This document shows, one piece after another, positions 43,950-52,388 of a stretch of DNA of 64,000 nt; position 1 is the first letter of the stretch; each line of letters starts with the position of its first letter. Source of the stretch: Verrucomicrobiia bacterium. Its GTDB lineage: Bacteria > Verrucomicrobiota > Verrucomicrobiia > Verrucomicrobiales > Akkermansiaceae. The notes beneath the pieces are model-generated. The model did not search any database. It saw nothing but the letters and a program-made list of their open reading frames with translations, and was not told where the DNA came from. A program made the position numbers and the translations under genes. The stretch spans positions 1-64,000 of the forward strand of contig JAUIGV010000027.1 in NCBI GenBank assembly GCA_030432565.1. The letters run 5' to 3'.

Positions 43950-45406
43950 ACTACGCCGCGCTCCATTTCCGTGACCTCGCTCTCAGCTCCCTACTGGCGC
44001 GCGACGGCATCCCGCCCGACCAACCCGCTGCCCTCCTCTCTTCCGGCGAGCGGGAAAAGTCCCACCTCATCGCCGTCAACCAAGCCGCCCGCCAATTCGA
44101 CATCCACCCCGGCCTCGGCACCACCCGCGGCCTCGCCCGCTGTGCCGACCTCCTCCTCCTCGACCCCGACTCCACCGCCGAAAAATCAGCCCGCAGCGAA
44201 ACCCTCGCCTTCGTCGATTCTCTCGTCCCGGACTTTGAGCTCACCACGCCCGAAACCTACCTCCTCGATCTTTCCACCCTCCTCATGACATCCGAAGCTG
44301 ACTGGATCGCTCAAACCATCGAGGCTTCCACCTACCTCGCCCTGCCCCTCCAAGTCGGCCTCGGCAAAACGCCAGACCTCGCCCACCTCGCTTCACTTTG
44401 CCCAAATCAAGCCGATCCACTCACCCTCAAACTCGCCGATCTCGTTCTCGCCAAAACTTTCCCGCTTCCCCACGCCCCCGTCCTCCAACTCTGGGGCCTG
44501 CAAACCCTCGCCGATCTCGCCAAACTCCCGCGACAAGGCCTCGCCGAACGCCTCGGCAAAGAACTCGCCCGGCTCCACGACATCGCCCACGGCAAACATC
44601 ACCGTCTCCTCACGCTCTACCGCGCCCGGGACCACTACCGCGTCACCCATCAATTCGAACCTCCGGTCGAGAGCCATGAGCCCCTTCTTTTCATGGCCAA
44701 ACGGCTCCTGCAAACCCTCTGCAATCGTCTCCATCATCATCAACGCTCCGCCGCCGAAATCCAACTCACCCTTGCCTTCGACAACGGAGCTGCCCACGCC
44801 CGCAAGCTCATCCTCTCCGACCCTTCTCTCTCACCTGATGTCCTTCTCCGCACCCTCCACACCCATCTTGAGACCGTTAAAGCACCCGCACCCATGGAGG
44901 AATTCCACCTCGAACTCACCCCGACTCTTCCGCGTCACGCCCAGCACCAACTCTTCTCACGAGGTCTCAAGGACCCCAACGAATTTGCCGACACCCTCCG
45001 TCGTCTCTCCGGGATTCTCGGGTCAAATCGCATTGGAATCCCTTATCAGATCAACACCCATCGCCCCGATATCGTCGCGCTCTCTCCAGTCATCTCTGAT
45101 TTCAAAACCCCACTCGCTCCCGATATCCCTCCAGTTAACCAACTTCCCCTCAAACGACAACGCCCGCCCATTCCCGTTCATGTCGCCTCCGAAAAACGAG
45201 GCCGTTATCATCATCCCCTCGCCCTCCTCACCGGCCCCCACCAAGGTCAAATTCATAAAGCTCGCGGTCCTTTCCCGCTCTCCGGCTCTTGGTGGGAAAA
45301 TGGCTGGCAACAAGCCCAATGGGACGTCGAACTCCAGGACTCCCTTCTCCTCCAACTCGCCTTCCTCCCGCCCAAACAGTGGCACCTCACCGGAATTTAC
45401 GCCTAA
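43946..45406 (+). CDS. imuB: ImuB, Y-family polymerase-like mutasome subunit
   Basis: 486 residues from ATG 43946; longer readings of the frame lie within imuA. A Y-family architecture: 'MNYAALHFRDLALSSLLARDG' replaces the catalytic DxD start of active polymerases, so the polymerase is probably inactive, as in other ImuB proteins. 'LQLWGLQTLADLAKLPRQGLAERLGKE' is the thumb/HhH region and a little-finger-like domain follows with 'EIQLTLAFDNGAA'. It bridges ImuA, DnaE2 and the sliding clamp. It is followed by a 91-bp leader with competing hairpins before dnaE2. Confidence 0.88.
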   Translation: MNYAALHFRDLALSSLLARDGIPPDQPAALLSSGEREKSHLIAVNQAARQFDIHPGLGTTRGLARCADLLLLDPDSTAEKSARSETLAFVDSLVPDFELTTPETYLLDLSTLLMTSEADWIAQTIEASTYLALPLQVGLGKTPDLAHLASLCPNQADPLTLKLADLVLAKTFPLPHAPVLQLWGLQTLADLAKLPRQGLAERLGKELARLHDIAHGKHHRLLTLYRARDHYRVTHQFEPPVESHEPLLFMAKRLLQTLCNRLHHHQRSAAEIQLTLAFDNGAAHARKLILSDPSLSPDVLLRTLHTHLETVKAPAPMEEFHLELTPTLPRHAQHQLFSRGLKDPNEFADTLRRLSGILGSNRIGIPYQINTHRPDIVALSPVISDFKTPLAPDIPPVNQLPLKRQRPPIPVHVASEKRGRYHHPLALLTGPHQGQIHKARGPFPLSGSWWENGWQQAQWDVELQDSLLLQLAFLPPKQWHLTGIYA

Positions 45407-45415
45407 GGAACCTAG

Positions 45416-45480
45416 CCGAAAGCTCCCGCTTTCGGAACCGCGACTCACTTGCTCCGCATCCTGAAAACAGGAGCTTTCAG
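45416..45480 (+). promoter_or_regulatory. mutually exclusive hairpins between imuB and dnaE2
   Basis: CCGAAAGC (45416-45423) pairs perfectly with GCTTTCGG (45428-45435). The overlapping segment GAAAGCTCC (45418-45426) is also fully complementary to GGAGCTTTC (45470-45478), and CTGAAA (45461-45466) can pair with TTTCAG (45475-45480). Three alternative pairings in a 65-base leader ending 17 bases before the dnaE2 ATG suggest an attenuator or translational switch. Structure only; no function shown. Confidence 0.4.
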
Positions 45481-45497
45481 CGACTTCATTTCCAAAC

Positions 45498-48400
45498 ATG
45501 GAACTCCTCGCCAAATCAAATTTCTCCTTCCTACGCGGCGCTTCCTCGCCCGAGGAGTTGGTGAATCGTGCCGCGGAACTCGGCCATCATTCCCTCGGAC
45601 TCGTTGACCACATGGGGTTTTACGGCTCCGCCCGCGCTCACGCCGAAGCTCAAAAAGTCGGCATCAAAGCCATTACCGGAGCCACTTTGGAGTCGATTTC
45701 CTGCTTCCACCAATTGACGATTTTAAACAAATCTCGAACCGGTTACCAAAACCTCTCCCGACTCATCACCTCTCTCCACTGCCAGCCGGAAGTTGATGCT
45801 TTCGCGCATCACGACATCACTGGAACTCACGCTATCCTCACTCCGGAGTCTCTTCTGACACCCACCAAAGCCAATCTGCTCTCGGCAGCCAAAAAACTCC
45901 TCCGCCACTTCGGCCAGGGAAATGTCTCGATCGCCCTGTTCCGCCACTTCCGGCGTGGCGAAGACCGCATCAATCAACTCCTCCGCGATCTGGGCGACTT
46001 TCTCAAGATTCCAGTGATTGCCAGCAATTCGCCGACCTGTTCACAACGCTCGGATCGCCTTCTCGTCGACGCTTTCACCTGCTTGCGCGAACACAAAACC
46101 CTTGATGACGCCGGACGCCTTCTCGAACAAAATGGAGAGCGCTTCTTAAAACCTCCGGAAGTTATTCGCAATCTATTCGCAGACTATCCACAGGCTTTCC
46201 ACAACTCAATCGCGCTCTCCGAAGAGTGCAGCGAATTCTCGCTCGCAAATCTGGGCTACCGCTTCCCATCCTACCGCGATCCCGATACCGGGAAGTTATT
46301 CACAGACCGTGAACAGTGTGAATATCTTAGAAAAGTCGTCGAAAGCGGGCTTGAAAAACGATTCCGTGATTTAAGTGAAAAACATCGTCAACAAATTGAT
46401 CAGGAATTATTAACTATTTCAAAACTAGGTTTTTCAGGCTACTTTCTCATCGTCTGGGATCTTGTTCGCTTTGCTCGCTCTCAAGGCATCCTCTGCCAGG
46501 GCCGGGGCTCGGCTGCCAACTCACTGGTCTGTTACGCAATTGGCGTAACAAGTGTCGATCCGGTCGAAAGCGGCCTCCTCTTCGAGCGCTTTCTCTCTGA
46601 AAATCGGCAATCGTGGCCCGATATTGATATCGACTTCCCTTCCGGCGACCGGCGCGAATCCGTCATCCAATACGTTTACCAAAAATATGCCCCACGCGGA
46701 GCTGCGATGACCGCCAACGTGATCACCTACAAACCGCGCTCGGCCTTCCGGGAAATGTCCAAAATTCTGGGTTTTCCGGAATCGATCGCAAATCGCTTCA
46801 CCGACCTTTGCGCCTCGCCCAAGGTTCATGACGCCTCCCGCGAGCCCGTGAGCGAGGAAGTTTCGATGAGCAACTACTACCCCGGCGACAAAGTCATGGA
46901 GCTCGCCGGAACGATCGAAAAATCGGGCATCCCCCCTTCCCACCCGCGCTTTAAACCCCTTTTACGACTTTACCATGCCGTCCTTCATTGCCCCCGCCAT
47001 CTCGGACAGCACTCGGGAGGAATGGTCTTTTGCGACGACGGACTCGACCACGTGGTTCCACTTCAGCCCGCCGCGATGGAGAATCGCACGGTGCTGCAAT
47101 GGGACAAAGATGATTGCGAGGATCTCGGCATCGTGAAGGTCGATCTCCTCGGACTCGGGATGCTGGCCGCGATGGAGGATGCCCTGAAGATTTGCGAGCG
47201 CCGCGGACGTCCGGTCAATCTCGCCAGGATCCCAAAAGACGATCCCGCCACTTACGACCTCCTCTGCCGCGCCGACACCGTGGGCACCTTCCAGGTTGAG
47301 TCACGCGCGCAGATGGCCACCCTCCCGATCATGCAACCGCGCAAATTTTACGACCTCGCGGTTGAGATCGCCATCATCCGCCCTGGCCCCATCGTGGGAG
47401 ACCTCGTCCACCCTTATCTGAACCGTCGAACCGGCCGCGAGCAAATCGAATACATCCACCCCGATTTCGAGCCCATCCTGAAGCGCACTCTCGGCGTGCC
47501 GCTCTTTCAGGAACAAGTCCTCCGGATGGCCATGGTGATTGCGGGGTTTTCGGGCGTGGAGGCTGATTTCTTACGTAAAGCGATGTCCTTCAAACGATCC
47601 GATGAGCGCATGAATGCCATCGTGAATAAACTGAAAACCCGCATGAACGAGCGGGAGGTTGCCCCCGGGGTTCAACAACGGGTCGTCGAGTCGATTGGGT
47701 CCTTTGCGCTTTACGGCTTCCCCGAATCCCACGCCATCTCCTTCGCTCTCATCGCTTACGCTTCCTGCTGGCTCAAGGTTCACCGCCCGGCGGAGTTTTA
47801 CTGTGGATTGATCAATAACCAGCCCATGGGGTTTTACTCGGTCAACACCCTCCTGCAGGACGCCAAACGCCATGGCGTGCGGGCGAGACCCATCTCGGTG
47901 ACGCATTCCATGATTACAACCGAGGTCATCGATGACAACACCCTGCGCCTCGGTCTCCATCGATTGAAGGGCTTGCGACAAAAAACAATGGAGCGATTGA
48001 TTGAAGAGCGCTCGATTTCACCCTTTGCTTCGCTCGATAACTTCCTTCGAAGAGTCCGTCCGAATATCAAAGAACGTCGCATTCTCGCCGCCGCTGGCAC
48101 GCTCAACGATTTACCCGAAGTTGAGCACCGCCGCGACGCCCTTTGGCAGGCCGAGCAACTGCCGTTCGATGACCTTTTTGCGAAACCGCAGAACCGGGAA
48201 CAGGTGTTGGAAATGATGTCGCCGGCCGAACGACTGCAAACTGACTTTTCCCTCGTGGGTGCAACCATCGGCCCTCATCCGATGAAGCTTTGGCGAAAGG
48301 AGCAGAATGTGGATCTCGCCACTTCGGCAAGCCTCTTTGAAATGCCGCACGGAATGCCTCTGATCATCGCCGGCTTGGTCATCTGCCGACAACGACCAGG

Positions 48401-48635
48401 CACCGCAAAGGGACATTGTTTTATTTCGCTCGAAGACGAATTCGGAATCGCAAACCTCTTTATTCCCCGCAAAACCTTCCATCAATTCAAACTCATTATT
48501 ACCGGTGAATCGTTTTTACTGGTGCAGGGGCGCTTGCAAATCACCGAAGGTCGGCAGCCCACGGTCTACGTCACCTCACTGCAGCCTCTGGGCGTCTCCG
48601 GAGAACTCGCGACGGTTTCACACGACTTTCACTAG
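45498..48635 (+). CDS. dnaE2: error-prone DNA polymerase III alpha subunit DnaE2 (ImuC)
   Basis: 1045 residues, the DnaE2 length. An N-terminal PHP domain ('MELLAKSNFSFLRGASSPEELVNRAAELGHHSLGLVDHMG') is followed by the polymerase core with 'GFSGYFLIVWDLVRFARSQGILCQGRGSAANS', the catalytic PDIDIDF (Asp375 and Asp377), 'RSAFREMSKILGFP', 'HCPRHLGQHSGGMV' and 'FPESHAISFALIAYASCWLK'. A C-terminal OB fold contains 'GLVICRQRPGTAKGHCFISLEDEFG', which is typical of DnaE2. It carries out translesion synthesis with ImuB and ImuA under SOS control. Confidence 0.95.
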   Translation: MELLAKSNFSFLRGASSPEELVNRAAELGHHSLGLVDHMGFYGSARAHAEAQKVGIKAITGATLESISCFHQLTILNKSRTGYQNLSRLITSLHCQPEVDAFAHHDITGTHAILTPESLLTPTKANLLSAAKKLLRHFGQGNVSIALFRHFRRGEDRINQLLRDLGDFLKIPVIASNSPTCSQRSDRLLVDAFTCLREHKTLDDAGRLLEQNGERFLKPPEVIRNLFADYPQAFHNSIALSEECSEFSLANLGYRFPSYRDPDTGKLFTDREQCEYLRKVVESGLEKRFRDLSEKHRQQIDQELLTISKLGFSGYFLIVWDLVRFARSQGILCQGRGSAANSLVCYAIGVTSVDPVESGLLFERFLSENRQSWPDIDIDFPSGDRRESVIQYVYQKYAPRGAAMTANVITYKPRSAFREMSKILGFPESIANRFTDLCASPKVHDASREPVSEEVSMSNYYPGDKVMELAGTIEKSGIPPSHPRFKPLLRLYHAVLHCPRHLGQHSGGMVFCDDGLDHVVPLQPAAMENRTVLQWDKDDCEDLGIVKVDLLGLGMLAAMEDALKICERRGRPVNLARIPKDDPATYDLLCRADTVGTFQVESRAQMATLPIMQPRKFYDLAVEIAIIRPGPIVGDLVHPYLNRRTGREQIEYIHPDFEPILKRTLGVPLFQEQVLRMAMVIAGFSGVEADFLRKAMSFKRSDERMNAIVNKLKTRMNEREVAPGVQQRVVESIGSFALYGFPESHAISFALIAYASCWLKVHRPAEFYCGLINNQPMGFYSVNTLLQDAKRHGVRARPISVTHSMITTEVIDDNTLRLGLHRLKGLRQKTMERLIEERSISPFASLDNFLRRVRPNIKERRILAAAGTLNDLPEVEHRRDALWQAEQLPFDDLFAKPQNREQVLEMMSPAERLQTDFSLVGATIGPHPMKLWRKEQNVDLATSASLFEMPHGMPLIIAGLVICRQRPGTAKGHCFISLEDEFGIANLFIPRKTFHQFKLIITGESFLLVQGRLQITEGRQPTVYVTSLQPLGVSGELATVSHDFH

Positions 48636-48668
48636 CCATGGGTGCCGGAAAATGTCTCATTCGCGGCA

Positions 48669-49283
48669 ATGTCGCCACTTTATCTTGCCGATCTCATCGG
48701 GGTCTTTGTCTTCGCCGTCTCCGGCGCGATCGCTGGACGCCAAAAAGAGATGGATCTTTTTGGCATGTTCATGCTGGCCACCGTGACCTGTGTAGGAGGA
48801 GGAACCCTGCGAAGCCTCCTCATCGGAGTCACACCACCGCCGGTTTTAAATGATCCCGCCTATCTCATCGTGGCAGCAATCGCGACGATCGCTTCATTTT
48901 ACGCCGAACCCATCTGGGAGCGTGGCGAGCGAGCGGTCTCTCTCTTTGACGCCCTGGGCTTGGGCGTCTTTGTCTGCATTGGCGTGCAAGTTTCCCAGGC
49001 AAATCAACTCGCCTGGTGGGCTGCCGTGGGAATGGGAATGGTCACCGCAACGTTCGGCGGAGTGATTCGAGATCTACTTCGAACCGAGGTTCCACTCATC
49101 TTCCGAAGGGAAATCTACGCAACGGCTGCCCTCATCGGAGGCTTGATCTATCTGGGGATGGAACGGATTCATGTCCCGATTGGCTTCAATATTCTGATTA
49201 CAACCACGATTACCGCGGCAATTCGCATTACCGCAATCCGCCTCAACCTCAACCTCCCCACAATTGTAGAAAATAAAAACTAA
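48669..49283 (+). CDS. TRIC-family (UPF0126) cation channel-like membrane protein
   Basis: About 204 residues from ATG 48669 (MSPLYLADLIGVFVFAVSGA); a GTG at 48642 is an alternative. Two repeats of three helices with the signature Gly-rich kinks: 'ATVTCVGGGTLRSLLIG' in the first and 'GMVTATFGGVIRDLLRTEVPLIFRREIYA' in the second, plus a seventh helix. Prokaryotic TRIC proteins form trimeric K+/Na+-type channels; the physiological role is unclear. It follows dnaE2 by about 33 bases on the same strand; co-transcription with the SOS operon is possible but not shown. Confidence 0.88.
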   Translation: MSPLYLADLIGVFVFAVSGAIAGRQKEMDLFGMFMLATVTCVGGGTLRSLLIGVTPPPVLNDPAYLIVAAIATIASFYAEPIWERGERAVSLFDALGLGVFVCIGVQVSQANQLAWWAAVGMGMVTATFGGVIRDLLRTEVPLIFRREIYATAALIGGLIYLGMERIHVPIGFNILITTTITAAIRITAIRLNLNLPTIVENKN

Positions 49284-49347
49284 ATCTGCTGGGGATCGCT
49301 GCAATTTGTGTAGACTGACGCTAGGAAATATAGCGACAAACCCTTAA

Positions 49348-49387
49348 CCCACTTCTTTTTCCCCGGGGAATGGAATCAAGAAGTGGG
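49348..49387. repeat. 10-bp inverted repeat with nested 12-bp palindrome
   Basis: CCCACTTCTT (49348-49357) pairs perfectly with AAGAAGTGGG (49378-49387), and the loop contains the perfect palindrome TTCCCCGGGGAA (49359-49370). It lies right at the start of the broken RES gene. It could be an operator of the former toxin-antitoxin unit or a deletion scar. Confidence 0.5.
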
Positions 49388-49827
49388 CGGCTACCGCGTT
49401 TTCAGACGAAGGAGTCCGACTTTATGGCGGGCGGTGGAATTCACCGGACCGCTCCATGGTCTATCTTTCCACCAGCCGGGCTCTCGCCGCTTTGGAATTA
49501 CTGGTTCATCTCACCACTCCGGGTTCCAGGCGAATTTCCAGGACGCTTGTCACGGTGCTGGTCCCCAGGAATCCTATTGGAGGGGAACCCTGGCAGAACG
49601 AAGGTTGGCGTAATGATCCTCCCGGATAAAGATCCAGCGACCAAGGTGACGATTGCTTGCGCACCGGAAAAACAGGCGGAGTATTTGCGCCATCAGCAAC
49701 CATTCCTGCCGAACAAAATCTCCAGCTGAATCCTTGTCGCGTTGATTTCGACAAAGCAGACCTCATTAAAGCAGAGCCTTTCGCTTTCGATCATCGTTTG
49801 GCCGGAAAAGAATTCCTGATATCTTGA
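49383..49827 (+). pseudogene. RES-domain toxin gene, broken by frameshift/deletion and a stop
   Basis: Read in two frames, this stretch gives a recognisable RES domain (the NAD-consuming toxin of RES-Xre systems). 'GGYRVFRRR' in the frame of 49383 jumps at about 49410 to 'GVRLYGGRWNSPDRSMVYLSTSRALAALELLVHL' in the next frame, and the roughly ten residues expected between them are missing. That frame runs to 'RNDPPG', meets an in-frame TAA (49627-49629), then continues in the same frame as 'GDDCLRTGKTGGVFAPSATIPAEQNLQLNP' and 'AEPFAFDHRLAGKE' to TGA 49825-49827. No intact Xre/ParS antitoxin gene precedes it. The family is inferred from the RLYGGRWNS and QNLQLNP motifs. Almost certainly dead. 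Confidence 0.8.
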
Positions 49828-49870
49828 ATTCAAACCTCCTCATTTCACGGCGCTCCGCTATCCTTGAGTC

Positions 49871-50524
49871 ATGAGCGAGATCATGCGATTTCCAGAGCAA
49901 CAATTGGATTTTGTCGAAAGCCGGGTGTTGGGTTCTCTTTTGGAAAAGGAGACCACGACACCGGACTACTACCCGATGACTCTCAAGGCGATTGAAGCAG
50001 CCTGCAATCAGTCCTCAAACCGCTACCCGGTCACCCGCTTATCCTCGGAGGAAGTCGGGGAAGCGGTGCAGAGACTCCGTCAAAAAGAGATTATCATCCA
50101 GGTGCATATTTCAGGCTCACGCGCTCCAAAATATGAGCATCAACTTTCCGGGATCCTGGACCTGACTTCACCAGAAAAAGCCGTCATAACGGTGCTGCTT
50201 CTTCGTAGCATCCAGACCGCCGGCGAAATCAAGCAACGCTGCGAACGAATGCACCCCTTCGAAAGCGTGGGGCAGGTTGAAGAAATCCTCGAAGGCTTCA
50301 TGGAGTATTCTTACGGACCTTTGGTGAAGGAAATCCCGGTGGGTGAAGGTCGTCGCGTCAAAACCTACGGTCACCTTCTTGGCGGAGAGAAAGGCTTCGA
50401 GGCCGACACCCGCTTTAAGACAGATCCGCCCAACAAGGATGAATCCGGCCTGGAAGAGCGGGTGGCGCTCCTCGAAGGGAAACTCGCACAAATCTGCGAA
50501 CAATTGGGAATCGAAGAAGACTAG
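49871..50524 (+). CDS. yceH: YceH family (DUF480) protein
   Basis: 217 residues. Starts 'LDFVESRVLGSLLEKETTTPDYYPMTLKAIEAACNQSSNRYPV', the DUF480 signature, with tandem winged-helix domains; the second begins 'TSPEKAVITVLLLRSIQTAGEIKQRCERMHPF'. The tail 'ESGLEERVALLEGKLAQICEQLG' forms a short coiled coil. The function is not firmly established. Six bases before the NAD(P)H-hydrate repair gene, so co-transcription is likely. Confidence 0.93.
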   Translation: MSEIMRFPEQQLDFVESRVLGSLLEKETTTPDYYPMTLKAIEAACNQSSNRYPVTRLSSEEVGEAVQRLRQKEIIIQVHISGSRAPKYEHQLSGILDLTSPEKAVITVLLLRSIQTAGEIKQRCERMHPFESVGQVEEILEGFMEYSYGPLVKEIPVGEGRRVKTYGHLLGGEKGFEADTRFKTDPPNKDESGLEERVALLEGKLAQICEQLGIEED

Positions 50525-50530
50525 TACGAG

Positions 50531-52009
50531 ATGTTTCTGACTTCCAGGGAAATGTGTGCGGCCGAAGATACGCTCTTCGAGTCCGGAGTCGCAGCCGAAT
50601 CATTGATGAATATGGCCGGCCAAAAAATCGCACAAGAAATTCTGGGGAGATTTGCAGAAACCCCACCGGGCAGGGCCGTCGCAGTCGTCGGAACCGGCAA
50701 TAATGGTGCGGATGCCCTTGTCGCTCTCCGTCACTTTAAAGAAGCTGGCTGGGAAGTCTCGGTTCGAAGTGCCATTCAGCCATCCGAAATGAAGGGATTA
50801 CTCGCAAAGAAGTGGCATGAGTTGGGATCCGCGCAGCCCCTTGATTCACTTGATGAGTTCTATAAGCCCGGCCCCTTTGTCGTTCTCGATGGACTTCTGG
50901 GGATCGGCACCAAAGGAGATCTCCGCGAACCTCTTTCCAAATTGGCAGGCGAAATCAACGGATTGAGCCAAAAGAGAATGGTCTTTGTTGCTGCGGTCGA
51001 TGTGCCATCCGGACTGAATTGCGACACTGGCCAGTGTGGAAGACAAACCGTTCGTGCGAATCTCACTTGCACCCTCGGATCGCCAAAAATTGGACTCATC
51101 GCAGACCAAGCCACCGATTACGTAGGATCACTGGCACTTCTCACCCTGAACGGCTTGAGCAATTGGAAAGCCGGTGAAGACCATCTCATCACCCCGGCGA
51201 CTCTGCCTGTCGAGAAGCTCTCCAGGCCCTACGAATTCCACAAGGGCCAAGCCGGCCGGATTGGCATGATCGCAGGCTCGCAAGGATTGGCAGGAGCCGC
51301 GGCATTGGTGTCACTCGGAGCGCTGCGCGGAGGAGGTGGGCTCATCACCTTGTTTGTTAGAAAAGAAGACTACCCCCTGATTCTGCCGATCATCCCGGTA
51401 GAGGTCATGGTAAAGCCGGTGGATCGCTACGTCGAAGCACTCCACGAAAATCTCGATGCAATTGCCGTCGGCCCCGGTCTTGGAAAAGCCGGGCAAGACA
51501 TCCTCTCTGTCATCAAAAACTTCAAAGGGCCCACTGTGATTGATGCCGATGCTCTAAACTTGATTGCCCGGCAATCGCATATTTCAACGCTCCGGGCGAA
51601 TCACCTTGTGACTCCCCACCCGGGCGAGATGGCACGACTTCTCCCAGGTGGGAATGAACCGAGCAACCGGGCCGCCATTGCCCGAGAATTCACAAGCCGG
51701 AGCGAGGCCACCCTCCTCTTCAAAGGCACCCGCACAATCGTCACTAATCGAAGTTCCCCCTTGGCCTATAATACCACCGGCACTCCCGGAATGGCGACCG
51801 GAGGGCAAGGAGATGTTTTATCAGGACTTCTCGCAGCCTTAATGGCGCGGGGATTCGAACCTCTTGAAGCCGCTAAAACCGGGTCCTGGTTATGCGGCTG
51901 TGCCTCCGAGTTGGCCTTATCCCGTCAATCCGAAGAGTCGCTATCAGCCACCACCACCGCCAATTATATTGGATCGGCCTTCAAAAAACTCCGCTCTACG
52001 CCGATTTAA
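50531..52009 (+). CDS. nnr: bifunctional NAD(P)H-hydrate epimerase / ADP-dependent dehydratase
   Basis: 492 residues with two domains. The N-terminal YjeF_N epimerase (about 1-215) contains 'VAVVGTGNNGADALVALRHF' and 'VAAVDVPSGLNCDTG', with Gly-Ala-Asp in place of the usual Gly-Gly-Asp. The C-terminal ribokinase-like dehydratase (about 230-490) carries 'HKGQAGRIGMIAGSQGLAGAAALVSLGALRGGGGL', 'DADALNLIA', 'VTPHPGEMARLL' and 'NTTGTPGMATGGQGDVLSGLLAALMARG'. Together they repair hydrated NADH and NADPH. Complete; ends 63 bases before the tRNA. Confidence 0.95.
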   Translation: MFLTSREMCAAEDTLFESGVAAESLMNMAGQKIAQEILGRFAETPPGRAVAVVGTGNNGADALVALRHFKEAGWEVSVRSAIQPSEMKGLLAKKWHELGSAQPLDSLDEFYKPGPFVVLDGLLGIGTKGDLREPLSKLAGEINGLSQKRMVFVAAVDVPSGLNCDTGQCGRQTVRANLTCTLGSPKIGLIADQATDYVGSLALLTLNGLSNWKAGEDHLITPATLPVEKLSRPYEFHKGQAGRIGMIAGSQGLAGAAALVSLGALRGGGGLITLFVRKEDYPLILPIIPVEVMVKPVDRYVEALHENLDAIAVGPGLGKAGQDILSVIKNFKGPTVIDADALNLIARQSHISTLRANHLVTPHPGEMARLLPGGNEPSNRAAIAREFTSRSEATLLFKGTRTIVTNRSSPLAYNTTGTPGMATGGQGDVLSGLLAALMARGFEPLEAAKTGSWLCGCASELALSRQSEESLSATTTANYIGSAFKKLRSTPI

Positions 52010-52071
52010 AAAAATCGTCAGATCGAATTCATTCGTTTGACGCCTTCCTTGTTGTCGGTCACGCTAATCGC

Positions 52072-52164
52072 GGAGAGTGCTGCGTGCCTGGTGGTCGCCG
52101 CGGTTTTCAAAACCGTTGAAGGGCAATCTGTCCTTGGTGGGTTCAATTCCTTCCCTCTCCGCCA
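52072..52164 (+). tRNA. selC: candidate selenocysteine tRNA, anticodon UCA
   Basis: A 93-base segment ends in an encoded GCCA. Anticodon stem GCGGT/ACCGT encloses the loop TTTCAAA, giving anticodon UCA. A long variable arm of seven pairs (AAGGGCA with TGTCCTT, loop ATC) and a T loop GTTCAATTC follow. The acceptor GGAGAG pairs with CTCTCC, then G73 and CCA. Length, variable arm and UCA fit tRNA-Sec rather than a suppressor. Odd points: the seventh acceptor position is a T-C mismatch, the T stem has one T-T mismatch, and the D stem appears to have a bulged T. It may be divergent or decaying. No selA, selB or selD is in the window. Confidence 0.7.
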
Positions 52165-52388
52165 CTCCCCCTTTCGTTCAACAGGTTGAGTGCCGCTGCA
52201 AGCTGCACCGTTAGCCAAAATTCATCATATTAAGGCGGATTTTTTTAATATGAAATTCGTTGCACTAAAAGTCCGAAGCCTTGTTTCCTCGCCCAAAAAA
52301 ATAGCAGAATTCTCGCCCCCCCTAATCATATTTTAATTTCAGATGTTCGCTTGTCACCACGAAGGCAAGTTGCTAGACCATCCTGCAG
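52165..52388 (+). other. gene-free leader of the giant repeat-protein gene
   Basis: 224 bases between the tRNA and the giant gene, clearly more A/T-rich than the surroundings from about 52220 on. It contains A7 (52295-52301), C7 (52316-52322) and TAATCATATTTTAATTT (52323-52339). The promoter of the giant gene should be here; TATTTT or TAATCA just after the C7 tract are possible -10 elements but no -35 is convincing. No ORF is supported. Confidence 0.45.

Noticed and set aside
44676-45464. 262-codon Ser/Pro-rich frame overlapping imuB
   Set aside because: Out-of-frame shadow; imuB is the coherent reading with Y-family features.
49370-49729. 119-codon frame over the RES region as a real gene
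   Set aside because: The protein-like motifs of the RES domain lie in the other frames; this frame gives no recognisable sequence.
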